Of a stretch of 64,000 nucleotides of DNA, positions 33,901 through 43,640 are shown one piece after another. Source of the stretch: Platynereis dumerilii (lineage: Eukaryota > Annelida > Polychaeta > Phyllodocida > Nereididae); assembly GCA_026936325.1 (NCBI GenBank), contig JAPTHN010000008.1, positions 54,415,706-54,479,705 on the forward strand, read 5' to 3'. Made by a program: the position numbers and the translations under genes. Every line of letters begins with the position of its first letter. The stretch's first letter is position 1. Under the pieces are notes generated by a model. That model did not search any database, was not told where the DNA came from, and saw nothing but the letters and a program-made list of their open reading frames with translations.

Positions 33901-36900
33901 TAACAGACGTTTTGTGCATTTTTCATGTTTTTTGGCTCATGTTGATTTCCAAGCATTGTGACGGATTCAGAATGCATACAGCTTTTATCTGTTTAGAAAA
34001 ATGTAATATTTTTCAAAGTACCTTTATGTTTACTAGAAAACCCGTTGCAAGCGGGTATTTGACTGGGTTGTGTGCCTGTGGAAATAGCAGTATGCTACTG
34101 ATAATCATAAAGGGTGACAGAATTATATAAACAGCTGTGGCCTTTGAGTAATTAATTTGCAAGAACTTGATTATAAATTAGAAAACATAGTATATTTTGT
34201 TCATGCAAATTTGGAGTGGAGAAGTAATACAATTTGTATTCATGAGCCATGCTGTGGTGGCAGCACCAGCACGTGTTGTCTGGAATGGCTGACCTATGTT
34301 GCCACCTGGGGAGCTTGGCAGAAAGCCTATGACTCATTTATGGACATTGGTGAAATCTTGGTGCAGAAGGTGTTAAATGAAGGTGGATTTCATAGCAATT
34401 AGGAATTGTTGAAGTACAGTGACTATTGCAAAACAAAGTAAATGTCAATGATGTTACACATGCAAAGTTTGATAGGTGTGCAGAGAATTGTGATAGAGTT
34501 ATGCTTGAGACATGGAGCCAAGAGAGTTAGCACTTTTATATTTAGATTATTATATTTAGATATTTAGATACCACACTCAAATTTTAGACCCTGGACGAAG
34601 TTGTTTAAACAAGTTGTTAAAGCTAGTGCCTTAACCATGTTATCCAGTGAGCCTATCAGGAGGATACAGCTGCTCTTGATCGTGTTAATGCTCCCTATTG
34701 TTGTTGCATTGTTTAATGATGCATCCTGTTAATTGTTTGATATTTGATGTTTTTTTTATGATTTATTTCTAATGCGATTGTCATTTGTTATTTATCCATC
34801 CTCTATGTGTCCTGTACATACATTATACAGTGTTATATCTATACTACTTGTGCATAAATGGACGCCATTTGCCCATTGAATGATTTCTCTGAATTTGTTG
34901 ATTTCTCTGATTTTCAGAAATGCATAAAAGAAGGATACCTCATGAAACAGACGGGATCATTCCAGGTTAGTATATAATATATTACATGTATATCTGTACA
35001 TTTATGAGATCATAATGATATATTTTATCAATATATCTGCAAATTTCTACATATTTGCAGAAATACCTTTCACTTTTGAAAATATTTATAACTTAAAAAC
35101 TTCTAAAACTTTCACTTGTTCAAAAAATATTATTGTAGGCTACATGTTTAGAATGTCCAGTTGGTTACCATGGTGACACATATACTGTAAATGTCCAAGC
35201 CCAAACTTAGGAAAATGTTGAAATGAGCTTAATATGCATTCATGTGTAAAGAATTGAAAAAATACCGCGTATGGACCACAAACCATACAGTCTGACAAAC
35301 AGTGGTCATAATGTGCATTGTACACTGTTGTATAATGAAACATTACTCAAGAATGTAATAAATACAGCAATTTTTAACTTTGTTCCCTTTGTACAACCTG
35401 GTACACGTAAAACTGTACCATGGTTTAGTAATAAATTGAAACATCTACGCTCAGTAAAACAGCGAAAATGGAATAAATATGTTAACTCCCGAAATATTGT
35501 CACAATGGCTCAGTACAAAGACTCTGCTAGTAAGTTTAGAAAAGAGTTCCTTAAAGTTAAGTGTGACTATGAAAAAAAATTGTTCTCAGCAGATAACAGT
35601 AATGGTAAATTTTATGCGTATGTGAAACGTCATACTTCTGCTAAATACTCTATACCAAGCCTGAAATGTAATGATGGTTCATTAGCAGTCACTGATTATG
35701 ATAAGGCCTGTGAATTCGGTAAATATTTTGAGTCAGTTTTTGTAAGAGATAATGGCACAATCCCTAATTTTGAAACAAACTGTACAGATAGATTAGACAA
35801 CTTCACATGTGACCCTCGAAATGTTATTAAAATTGTCAAAAAACTGAAAAGCAGTTCTTCAGCCGGCCCAGACGGTATAAATGTTTACTTTATCAAGCAG
35901 ATACTAGCAGTAGTCACAAACCCCCTTTGTAAAGTCTACAACATTTCCCTCTCCGAAGGTGTGGTACCTGACGAGTGGAAGATTGCGCATATTACTCCGG
36001 TTTTTAAGAAAGGCAACAGCCAGTTACCGTCTCAGTATAGACCTATCAGTTTGACCTCGGTCATATGTAAAATACTTGAGAGAATTGTAAGAGAAAAACT
36101 TCTAGATTATCTCTTCAAAAATAGAATTATCCCCAAAGATCAGCACGGTTTTGTCCCTAAGAAATCGACAATTACAAATATGCTCGAATGTCTGAACAAC
36201 TGGTCTTTAAATTTTGACAAGAAACTCAATACAGATATTATATATTTGGATTACTCCAAGTGTTTTGACACTGTCTGCCATAGTAAACTTCTACACAAAC
36301 TGGATAAATATGGTATTCAAGGCTCGGCTTATAAATGGTTGGAGAGCTTCCTGGTTAATAGAGTCCAACAAGTCAAGATCAATAATTCTTTGTCCCCACC
36401 CTTGTGTGTAGAGTCTGGTGTGCCACAGGGCACTGTCTTAGGCCCCATTTTGTTTCTTATTTATTCTGCTGACCTCCCTGAAGTTGTTGAAAATTGCAAA
36501 ATAAGTATTTATGCTGACGATACGAAAATTTACAAATCGATTAAAGCTGAAAGTGATTGTTTAAAATTACAAACTGATCTTAACAATGTCTCCAAATGGG
36601 CTGATATGTGGCAAATGACTTTGAACCCTGAAAAAACCAAAGTTCTGACTATAGGTAATAAAAAAGTAGATTTTGATTATGTTTTGAATGGTATTAGAGT
36701 TGAAAAGGTTAATCATATTAAAGATGTTGGTGTTATTATCCAGTCCAATCTTAAGTTTACAATGCAGTGTTCAAATGTTGTTAAGAAGGCGTATTTTGTG
36801 ATTCGTAATATATTTACAACTTTTAAGGGTCACGACTGTGATTTTTATTCTAAAATGTACACATGTTATGTAAGACCTCAGTTGGAATATGCGTGTCAAG

Positions 36901-39900
36901 TATGGTCTCCGCATCTTAAGACAAATATAGACAGGATTGAAAGTGTCCAGAGATACTACACTAGGCGTATTTGTCAAAACAATACGCCATACTTAGAGAG
37001 GTTAACCTTTCTTAATATAAAAACTCTAGAAAATAGACGCATCTGTTCAGATTTAACAATGTTCTATAAAGTTATAAACAATGTGACTTGTGTTGATGTA
37101 CAGGAATATTATTCATTTGTTAATAGATCAAGAGGGCATAGTAAGCATTTGTTCATGTACTACAGTAGAACTAACATAAGGAAGTTTTTCTGGGTTAACA
37201 GGATTGTACCTTTTTGGAATAACTTAACTGATGACATTGTATGTTCTAGAAATATGAAAACATTTAAAAGAAAAGTTAACTTGTTGAACAGTATTGTTGG
37301 TAGGGGGAGTATTTATGTTTCCCAACTCTAACCCCCCTTTGTTTTTACCCATGTTTTGTTTTTATGCAATAAACATATATTCAATATTCAATATTACTCC
37401 ATTGTTGAGCTACACTGCCCACTGCCCCGGGCACATGTAGGTTTATATTATAATTGAGGAAGTTATTATATCATTTTCAGCTGTATTTCTATTGTATGTT
37501 TATTAAATACAGTCCCTAGTACGGTCATGAGCATTATATGCCTGAATAGATATTCTCAAATACTGGCCTCATCCCAAAATAGAAGCCCCCTTAAATCGTA
37601 AATAGTTCAGTTTTCCAGTCTGGGTAGTAGGCTAGTGACCCATCCTTAATGTCTACTGTATTTTCTGTATTAAAAGAACACCCCTTAATAAAAGCCCAAC
37701 CCCTCCATAAAGAACTAACTTTAATCAAAATTCCATCAAAATATGACTTCATCCAAAGTTTTTTGTGCAAAAAACTATAATCACCCATCTCATCATTAGA
37801 TCTGCCAACTGGGCGCCTAATGCAAACAATAGGGTGATTGTCCCCGGAAATTTGGTAAATTATCTCAAGTAAATACGAGAAGTAATGGCAAGCAATGGTT
37901 TGGAGTAAAACTAATTTTTTCCGTTCAGAATATCACCTTTTGTTCTCCTGCAAGAAATTAAGGTCATAATCCTTATCTCGACGCCATTTTACCTTTTGGC
38001 AAAAAACCCTTGCAAGTTGCAAATGCTCTCTTTTAACTAAAAAAATGATTTCCGTTAGACATTCAGACATAATTAACAACTAAGTATTTATGTGTCATTA
38101 GAATAAGATTTGCATTCATTTTTGATTGTTTTATTTTTCAGAGATGGAAACGCAAGTATTTCAAACTAAGAGGACGCAAACTCTACTATGCAAAAGACAC
38201 TAAAGTGAGTTCCTCCTTTTACTAACCAGCTTACCATTGTGTTTCGTTATTCAATGTACTTGTTTCTATTTCATGCTAAGTTAAACTAATGATCGTATAA
38301 CTGATTTGTTTAATATAGAATCTGTGAATTCTTTCCCAAAGTGGATGTAATTGAATCCTGTGGACCATGTGGGAAGTAATCGACTTCCACTGAATTTGTT
38401 ATTGGTTATTAGTAAAAGTACTTTTCATTGAATTGCATAGTGCATGGTGTCTAGTTATCACCTGTTTACTTCCAAACTTGTTCAAGTTTTGAGAGAACTA
38501 TTGAATTATTTACTTGTACACGTACTGTGAAGAATTTCATGCTGACAAAAATATGCAATACTAATATTTTAATTGATAGAATTAACTTCTTTGGATCGTC
38601 TAGAGTTTAAATTATTAATAGGATCGTCCTCTAGATTTGTGTCATTAGGCCAGACATAATTGATCGTTAGCTTCTCCGATCTTCTTGGGGCACTAAAAAT
38701 TAATCATGTTTGGCCTAAACATGGCTAATCTTATGGTTCAAGAAAATGTTTTAATCTATATTTAATGTTTCCGTTTCAGTCTGTGATATATGACGAAATA
38801 GACCTGACTGATCTCAGCGTAGCCGAGCGTAGCACCAAGAATGTGAACCACAGTTTCCAAGTGAGTTGAAATGACGTTGTACGGTGTTGAAATGTTGTTG
38901 AATAATTGATGTGGTTCGTAATAAGGCTGTAATTACTTTTAAACGGGTCGTGTGGACGTGTAGGAGGTAATTATAGCACCAAATATGAACTTGACGATGT
39001 CATGTCTCGGGAGTACTTTTAGAAATTATTAAAAACCTTCGGTGGTTACTCAACTGCTAAACATTGTTATAGCACTATTAGCAGTTCTAAAATAGATACA
39101 TCAGCTTCATGTTGGCATTATGTCATTCGGATGCAGTAGAAATTAAGTAATATATTAAGAAGTCTGAAGGTCTGAATTAAAATCTGTCTTTGGTCAGTGA
39201 GAGAAGTTCTAAGAAGTCGGGAATCACGGCTGAACTGACCTGACTCCAAAACACTTCCCATCGAGGGCTGCACCTAAGCCTCCTTAACAAATTTCTGTAC
39301 TTAGCATGTTAATAGCGATAATCTGTTGATAGTAATTCTGTTAACTGATTGAATTAAGTAGTGTTATTACATTATGGCAATTGTCTTAATTATATTTATA
39401 TATTATTTATTGTCTGTAACTTAATTCTGGTTTATGTGTAAGGGGGTGTTAATCTAGTTTTGGTAGTTGGCGCCATCTACACAATAACGCTGATCTAAAA
39501 TCAATAAATCAATATTGGTAGTAAGACACACCTTGGTGGGATGAGCATATACCAGGTGCAAGTAGTAGTACCACTGTTGCTCACTTGGGGAGAAATAGAA
39601 TGCCAGAAGAGTGAGAAGACCAGCAGAAGTTCCTTTAGACTTAGAATGTGCATATCGATGGTGAAAGTGCAAAACCTCGTATGTCAAAATTTTGCTATTT
39701 TTAGATTTTTGGTGGAATGACTATTTTAATATCCAATACACGTTGTCAGTTGATTACCTTGCCAGTTTGCTATTTTTGGAAGCTGTAACACACTGGTAAC
39801 ACAATGATTTCACCAAACCTTGTATGTCGATATGTTTCAAAAAGTGAAAGTGCAAAACCTCGTAACTCAAATCAGAACTTTGAAGCACATATTGTGGGAT

Positions 39901-41913
39901 ATTTCAACTTTTTTTGAAAAACAATTACTGTGTTACTTTTTTATGACTCCCAGCAAGTTTCCTGATTAAAAAATTTTTACCTCCCTATATTTGTTTTGGT
40001 GATGTAGGCTATTGAAAAAGAGAGTGCACGAAAATTTGAAAAAATTGTCATTTTCCTCATTCTTGCCATTGTAGCCACTCAATAAAATTTGTAATTGCAA
40101 TCTGTCATAGGCAAATTATAATTTTCACTGTATATACATAGATTGAAAGTATATTCAATGCTGCAAGTTGCTTTAAAGTGTGATAAATGATCGAGTTACA
40201 AGGTTTTGCACGGGTAAAAAGTGAAAGTGCAAAACCTCGTAAGTCGACATTTTCAATCACATCTGATGGTTACATCAATGCAAGGGGTAAACGACCTCTG
40301 ACAGAAAATTTACTACAACAGGGTGTCACTTTCTATGTATCTAGTTGGCCATAACTCACTTATTAATAAACATTACCATAAAAACCGACACTTGACAGTT
40401 TTTTTCAATTTCTGAAAAACAGCTTTTTTTGACTTACGAGGTTTTGCACTTTCACCATCGATATATTGGGTTGCACACACGTAACGAGTGAATAAACTGA
40501 CACATGTCCTGTGGGTATTGGGGTTAGCTCAGTTGGTAGTGCAGTGGGCAATCTCTGGGTCCCAGGTTTAATTCAAGCTCTGGTCAGGTCACCTGAACCG
40601 ATGTTAGACAGCAGTTTCAATCATCCTTCACCTGAGCATTTCTGTGTTCCCCTCCTGTCTAGAGTGTCTAAATACAGGATGTAAAACCTCAGTCATCCAT
40701 CCATTTATCCTGTTAGGACCCCTCTGTGTCACACATTCAGGAAATCTAGATAATGGCAGGAATCTGTCAATAGGCTATCCTATCCTAGACATGGAAAACC
40801 CATAAATTTGGTAATAAATCCAATTAGGCAAATGCTAGGAAAGTCGCCTTTTTGTGTTCACTTATGAAACTTTTCAAACAGAACAAATCAGCTTCAGTTT
40901 TTTGCTTCATAGTGATTTTTAGGAATCAGCAAAGTCCAAATATTTGGTTGTGTTTTTTCCCAAGCAAAGTATCTGTCACCTTGTATTGTTGTATAATATA
41001 TTCTAAACAATGAGTGTTTAAAAGAAGCGGTGCAATGAGTTGTTCATTTGTAAATAGATTTTTGTATCGATGTCTTAACCTATAAAAAAACTTATATGTA
41101 AGTTATCTTAACAGTGAATCGATTCATCAAGGTAAGGAAAACCTACTGTGAAACTTTTTGCGTGTGAAACGTCATCACAGATTGTGTACATCATTTTCAA
41201 TGTGAAACTTGCCCTAAAAACCTTTACACACATCCGATTTTCAAAATTTAAAAACCTGTATATATCGAGTAAACTCCTCCGCATTAAATGCACTTACTCA
41301 TTTTGCTCTATTTGCGATATTAACCTCGCAAAAGGCGTTTCGCCTCATTACGGTCTGAGGATGCAAACTTTCTAAAACCTAGTGAGAATTCCAGTGAGAA
41401 CAACAAACCAGTGGCAAATCCAGGATTATTTTTGGAGGAGGGTATTTGCTTTTTTTTTTCAGATAAAATTAATGAAGTTTGCTTTTTTTTTTGGTTGCAG
41501 GAAAAACCGAAGTTTACTTTTATTTCACACATCCTTATAGTTGTGTCAAATTTTCATGAAACAAAGGGAGGGGGCTTGGCATTTTTTTCTGTGGCCAAGT
41601 ATTCATAGAAATGCCTACTTTTAGATATTAAAACTTTTTATTACATGCCTTATGCCCTCAGGTTCATGGTAAGATCGATACAGTACCCTTTTTTAAGGGT
41701 ACTTTTCTAGTTAAAATGGAAATAATGGTTTTCAGGCTCATTTAAAGGATTATCTGTGTATATCTGTGTTGCGAATCTTTTAATTTAACATTTGAACATC
41801 TTTCCCAGGTCATCACACCATTCCGTAACCTCGTCCTGTGTGCAGAGTCCCGCAAAGAAATGGAAGACTGGATTGCCGCCTTAAAGTCCGCTTCTAATCG
41901 AGAATTCTATGAC
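19903..41913 (+). CDS. DGKD: Type II diacylglycerol kinase (delta/eta class), 5' part (gene span)
   Basis: Five phase-0 exons give 150 codons. Residues 1-51 are [15 protein letters not shown], an acidic Ser/Glu run SSESEGETE, and [13 protein letters not shown], like the DGKD/DGKH N-terminus. Residues 52-150 form a PH domain: [73 protein letters not shown] and the terminal helix [23 protein letters not shown]-x-LYYAK and [12 protein letters not shown] are hallmark DGKD/DGKH phrases. These kinases turn diacylglycerol into phosphatidate; the PH domain aids membrane recruitment. The C1 pair, catalytic, and SAM regions must lie beyond 64000, so delta versus eta (or an invertebrate co-orthologue) is open; the symbol stands for the group. 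Intron sizes are about 14.9, 3.2, 0.6, 2.9 and more than 22 kb. Confidence 0.93.
20056..21955 (+). other. DGK intron 1, first part: nothing recognised
   Basis: AT-rich intron DNA with no ORF that resembles a known family. A 99-codon frame at 21320-21619 has no recognisable domain. Confidence 0.5.
21958..22120 (+). mobile_element. tRNA-derived SINE, family A, copy 1
   Basis: The head GGGTTAGCTCAGTGGTAG and B box GGGTTCGAATCC are followed by a body TGTCCTAATTAGC, AAATACAGGACATAAA, CCCCAATCATCCATCC. Shared with 29376, 40519 and 51306. Confidence 0.85.
22195..22370 (-). mobile_element. tRNA-derived SINE, family B, copy 2 (degenerate)
   Basis: Read on the minus strand it matches the SINE at 24389, including TTAAACAACCCATTGCTTCA and CTCCCAGGTGCAAA; the head has GTGGCCTAGCGG. 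Confidence 0.7.
22390..22980 (+). other. DGK intron 1: short duplicated segment
   Basis: CCTTCCAAGACCTCTGTAGC at about 22470 recurs at about 22588 with similar flanks, a roughly 118-bp imperfect tandem duplication. Otherwise nothing. Confidence 0.5.
22990..23173. repeat. TCTA microsatellite
   Basis: Interrupted run of TCTA units with TTTCTA, TGTCTA and an AAAATAATT interruption. Confidence 0.95.
23174..24388 (+). other. DGK intron 1: nothing recognised
   Basis: Degraded TCTA-related DNA to about 23400, then AT-rich DNA. A GGGGGAGATGGGGGGAGG run is at about 24126. No supported gene. Confidence 0.5.
24389..24715 (+). mobile_element. tRNA-derived SINE, family B, copy 1
   Basis: The head is very tRNA-like: TCGTGGCCAAGTGGATAAGG, then GCGTTCGACTG, B box GGGTTCGAACCCC. 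A body of about 250 bp follows. Because the same body recurs at 22195-22370, I call it a SINE and not a tRNA gene. Confidence 0.8.
25133..25965. repeat. 18-bp minisatellite
   Basis: Tandem units of GCCCATCTGTGTGTACGC and variants over about 830 bases. The unit length is a multiple of three, so several frames are open and give repeats like [12 protein letters not shown]; these are not genes. Confidence 0.92.
26085..26690. repeat. 13-bp minisatellite (GTAATGCAGTGCT)
   Basis: About 45 degenerate units of GTAATGCAGTGCT directly follow the 18-bp array. Confidence 0.92.
26691..27452. repeat. 22-bp near-palindromic minisatellite
   Basis: About 35 units of CCCCGGGGGCATGTCCCCAT plus GT. Inside each unit CATGTCCCCGGGGGCATG is almost self-complementary. 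Units carry either CCCCGG or CCGCGG, in blocks: CCGCGG dominates about 27060-27235. All six frames are nearly stop-free because of the composition. Confidence 0.95.
27455..27930. repeat. Interspersed TTAGTAGATATTAAATGG repeats with TCTA runs
   Basis: About seven copies of a unit TTAGTAGATATTAAATGG followed by TNGCCCCCTT, interleaved with TATC/TCTA runs. Confidence 0.88.
27931..28439 (+). other. DGK intron 1: nothing recognised
   Basis: CTCCGACAC occurs three times at 27967-28000. No supported gene; the open frame at 27950-28279 begins without ATG and has no family resemblance. Confidence 0.45.
28440..28670 (+). mobile_element. SINE, family D, copy 1
   Basis: Shares GGTTCAATTCCCGG and ATGTTTGGCGGATGTTTCAT with the copies at 43447 and 44278. 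The start is approximate. Confidence 0.7.
28671..29375 (+). other. DGK intron 1: nothing recognised
   Basis: Includes a short duplication of TCTGTCTTTCATTTAGCTC at 28955-28990. No gene. Confidence 0.45.
29376..29570 (+). mobile_element. tRNA-derived SINE, family A, copy 2
   Basis: Head GAGCTCAGTTGGTAACAG, B box GGGTTCGATTTC, and the body CTGTCCTAATTAGCACC, GATAAATAGAGGATGTAAA, CCCCAATCATTCATCC. Confidence 0.82.
29571..30104 (+). other. DGK intron 1: nothing recognised
   Basis: AT-rich DNA without a supported feature. Confidence 0.45.
30105..30142. repeat. CAG/CAA trinucleotide run
   Basis: About twelve CAG or CAA triplets in intron 1. Confidence 0.85.
30185..30680. repeat. Degenerate purine-rich GGAA tract
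   Basis: Half a kilobase dominated by AAGG/GGAA, with internal repeats such as ATTAAGGAATTAGGGTA at 30210 and 30508. Confidence 0.8.
30681..31653 (+). other. DGK intron 1: nothing recognised
   Basis: ACATAGAT runs at 30700-30735, then AT-rich DNA and a G run at 31059. Confidence 0.45.
31662..33181. mobile_element. hAT-type non-autonomous element, 1.52 kb
   Basis: Starts TAGGGATGCAAAATTCCCGG and ends, reversed, TAGGGATGCAAAGGCCGGGA. Exact 8-bp duplication ATTATAAA on both sides (31654-31661 and 33182-33189). Near the ends are several imperfect GGAAATTTTCC/GGAATATTC repeats. The interior has no transposase ORF. Confidence 0.93.
33190..34917 (+). other. DGK intron 1, last part: nothing recognised
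   Basis: AT-rich intron DNA up to the exon 2 acceptor. Short frames here have no recognisable domain. Confidence 0.5.
34918..34965 (+). CDS. DGKD: DGK exon 2 (PH strand 1)
   Basis: Sixteen codons, [16 protein letters not shown], between TTTTCAG and GTTAGT. It fits IIKEGMLTKQNNSFQ of human DGKD. Confidence 0.92.
35200..37395 (+). mobile_element. CR1/L2-like LINE, 5'-truncated, RT ORF open
   Basis: Sense insertion in DGK intron 2. It contains the RT ORF at 35271-37331, a short 3' UTR with AATAAA at 37368, and a tail of ATATTCA repeats ending near 37395. No endonuclease is encoded upstream, so it is truncated at the 5' end, as is usual for LINE copies; the left edge is approximate. Confidence 0.85.
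35271..37331 (+). CDS. LINE reverse transcriptase (ORF2 C-terminal part)
   Basis: 686 codons without interruption. From about residue 200: [107 protein letters not shown], the catalytic YADD at residues 414-417, and the thumb/C-terminal region with [15 protein letters not shown] and [10 protein letters not shown]. All RT blocks are present. The apurinic endonuclease that should precede it is missing, so the protein could not insert by itself. The ATG at 35271 follows an upstream in-frame stop and is not necessarily a real start. The clade is inferred from motif wording. Confidence 0.93.
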   Translation: MDHKPYSLTNSGHNVHCTLLYNETLLKNVINTAIFNFVPFVQPGTRKTVPWFSNKLKHLRSVKQRKWNKYVNSRNIVTMAQYKDSASKFRKEFLKVKCDYEKKLFSADNSNGKFYAYVKRHTSAKYSIPSLKCNDGSLAVTDYDKACEFGKYFESVFVRDNGTIPNFETNCTDRLDNFTCDPRNVIKIVKKLKSSSSAGPDGINVYFIKQILAVVTNPLCKVYNISLSEGVVPDEWKIAHITPVFKKGNSQLPSQYRPISLTSVICKILERIVREKLLDYLFKNRIIPKDQHGFVPKKSTITNMLECLNNWSLNFDKKLNTDIIYLDYSKCFDTVCHSKLLHKLDKYGIQGSAYKWLESFLVNRVQQVKINNSLSPPLCVESGVPQGTVLGPILFLIYSADLPEVVENCKISIYADDTKIYKSIKAESDCLKLQTDLNNVSKWADMWQMTLNPEKTKVLTIGNKKVDFDYVLNGIRVEKVNHIKDVGVIIQSNLKFTMQCSNVVKKAYFVIRNIFTTFKGHDCDFYSKMYTCYVRPQLEYACQVWSPHLKTNIDRIESVQRYYTRRICQNNTPYLERLTFLNIKTLENRRICSDLTMFYKVINNVTCVDVQEYYSFVNRSRGHSKHLFMYYSRTNIRKFFWVNRIVPFWNNLTDDIVCSRNMKTFKRKVNLLNSIVGRGSIYVSQL
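37396..38141 (+). other. DGK intron 2, after the LINE: possible MITE remnant
   Basis: 37565-37770 has repeated phrases such as AGAAGCCCCCTTAA and AAAAGCCCAACCCC that look transposon-derived; no ends could be defined. Confidence 0.3.
38142..38204 (+). CDS. DGKD: DGK exon 3 (PH strands 2-3)
   Basis: [20 protein letters not shown] plus Lys, 21 codons, between TTTTTCAG and GTGAGT. The basic loop that contacts phosphoinositides is present. Confidence 0.95.
38205..38644 (+). other. DGK intron 3, first part: nothing recognised
   Basis: AT-rich intron DNA. Confidence 0.5.
38645..38718. mobile_element. MITE, copy 2 (internally deleted, 74 bp)
   Basis: TTAGGCCAGACATAATTGAT at the left and TTAATCATGTTTGGCCTAA at the right match the ends of the 216-bp element at 9014-9229; the A/T-rich interior is gone. 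Confidence 0.8.
38780..38860 (+). CDS. DGKD: DGK exon 4 (PH middle)
   Basis: [20 protein letters not shown] then NVNHSFQ, 27 codons, between CGTTTCAG and GTGAGT. Confidence 0.95.
38861..39652 (+). other. DGK intron 4, first part: nothing recognised
   Basis: AT-rich intron DNA. Confidence 0.5.
39653..40463. mobile_element. TIR element with internal copies of its end motif
   Basis: Ends TATCGATGGTGAAAGTGCAA and its reverse complement pair over about 34 bases with one difference. A TA at both edges would suit Tc1/mariner. The core GTGAAAGTGCAAAACCTCGT also occurs inside at 39843 and 40221 (direct) and, shortened, at about 40195 (inverted). No ORF. Confidence 0.82.
40519..40715 (+). mobile_element. 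tRNA-derived SINE, family A, copy 3
   Basis: Head GGGTTAGCTCAGTTGGTAG and body AAATACAGGATGTAAAACC, CAGTCATCCATCCATT. Confidence 0.85.
40716..41808 (+). other. DGK intron 4, last part: nothing recognised
   Basis: Contains two T-runs with GAAGTTTGC-like repeats at 41440-41500. No gene. Confidence 0.45.
41809..41913 (+). CDS. DGKD: DGK exon 5 (PH C-terminal strand and helix)
   Basis: [20 protein letters not shown] then [15 protein letters not shown], 35 codons, with a CTTTCCCAG-like acceptor and GTGAGT donor. The Trp of the PH C-terminal helix is conserved. Confidence 0.95.
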
Positions 41914-43446
41914 GTGAGTACTCCCTTTATGATTACCTGTAGATTCAATGAACTGTTGTGAGTGTTGTCTATTGTTTGTACATAGCATTAATAGCAATTT
42001 ATTTATGATTGTGTTGTCGTAATTATTTCAGTATGGAAATGATCTGTTATAGGTGCAATTATGGACTATGGAGGTATATTCACAGGGTTATGCTGTGGTA
42101 GTTTCAGATAATTATGTCATAAAAACTTATGATTCGGAAGTAACTTTTTCCTATACAAAATTTAGCCAAAATATGGTTGGGGTCCTGAGTTGGTCAGAAT
42201 CTGTGATTCTGTGTTTAGTAGGCGGATAAGGCAATCCATCATAAGAGTCTGGGACACTTTGCACTGAGTCGAGGTACATGGCAAATATCATGACTATTAA
42301 AGTGCCTTTGTCACATTATGGAATTCTGGATTGTTGGGGCTCAAAAATGTAGAATACTGTAGATTGGTGTGTACAAGGTAGGAAAATGACTTATCAGAGA
42401 TCCTGAAAAACCTGCTTGCTATTTCTTTCAGTGAGGCAAGTCCCCTGCGTTAATGTTGGAAAAAAACGCCCGTTGGGAAAAAATGCCCATTGAAGTCCGA
42501 ACATTGTCCCCCATGTGTCAGTTTTTGTGCTGTCACGGCACTGATCTCTCTTGTGCATGCGTTAATGCATTAACATGAAAAAAGTTTGCTATGGCAGAAA
42601 AAAAGTCGGAGGGTTATGTCACAAAGTCATTTGGCATGGCACATGCAGTACTATGAAGAAGGTCGTGACCTGTTCTGTCGTGTCATGCAGTGGCAGTCTC
42701 ACCTTCGCATGTCACATGGCCTCATGCTGGCTTGCAGGTGTTTGGCATACGTAATGTACCTTTTTTTAAGGGCGAGTTATTCTGAAGGAGATGGCTTTCA
42801 TAATCACTATTTATTTGAGACTTTTGATCATCTAAAATCACCTATCAACAAAAGTTACTTTCAGAGTGATGAAATCATTGCTAATGGCATTTAGGCGATA
42901 GACAGCATTGATATTCTATGGCAAAATCATAGCAACTTTTCCCTTGTGATTTTGTGACGTCCATTACTGGAAAAAGTAGGACGAGAAAAAGTCAAGCAAT
43001 CTCATCCATTGGGAATTACTAAATCCCAATGGGAATTCGGGAAGACAGAACACGACAAAACGTGGCTTCTTGGAAATGTTGTGCTCGTATTCTGGCTATT
43101 TGGCATGTTTTCTGGCCCAGGTGACGTCACAACTGAATCTGTTGTTTTGTTATGACGTCATGAAATTTAATGTGACAGCTTGCACGCATGCTTGAAAAAA
43201 TGCTTAGAAAAAAGGCAGGTTTACAGATGCAATCCAAAAATTTGCAGAAATTGGTATCCTTCCGATTTTCTGGGCATCTCGGTGATAGGACAACCTGTAA
43301 TCTTACTCTTTGCATTGACCTCCTGTATTCAATATTGAAAGTGTATAAGAGGCATACTCCTCGCAGCAGACGACTTATCAAGATGATAAGAGGTGATCTG
43401 GTGCCTTGTGAAACATTTGCTTTCAGTCCCCTATTGGAGAGGTCTG
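41914..43446 (+). other. DGK intron 5, first part: nothing recognised
   Basis: Intron DNA. A 102-codon frame at 42586-42894 has no family resemblance. Confidence 0.45.
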
Positions 43447-43640
43447 CACCCTGGCTCAATGGTAGCTTGGGCTGTTCTGCTAGCTTCTGTCACCCGGGTT
43501 CAGTTCTTGGCTCAGGCAACCCATGGTTGACAGAGGTTTCATCCTGTGCCACAAGTGGCAGTGAGCAGTTAACTAGAATTGTGTGTGCCCTTAATATTAT
43601 TATTTTAAAGTACACATTCTCTGAAAATGGCGATGTGATG
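43447..43640 (+). mobile_element. SINE, family D, copy 2
   Basis: Head CACCCTGGCTCAATGGTAGC, B box GGGTTCAGTTC, then GTTGACAGAGGTTTCATCC. Confidence 0.7.

Noticed and set aside
35271-37331. Host gene with RT domain (telomerase-like)
   Set aside because: All motifs match LINE RTs, with an AATAAA and a short 3' repeat tail; no telomerase features.
42586-42894. 102-codon frame in DGK intron 5
   Set aside because: Begins with a non-ATG codon, has no domain and no splice signals that fit the DGK reading frame.
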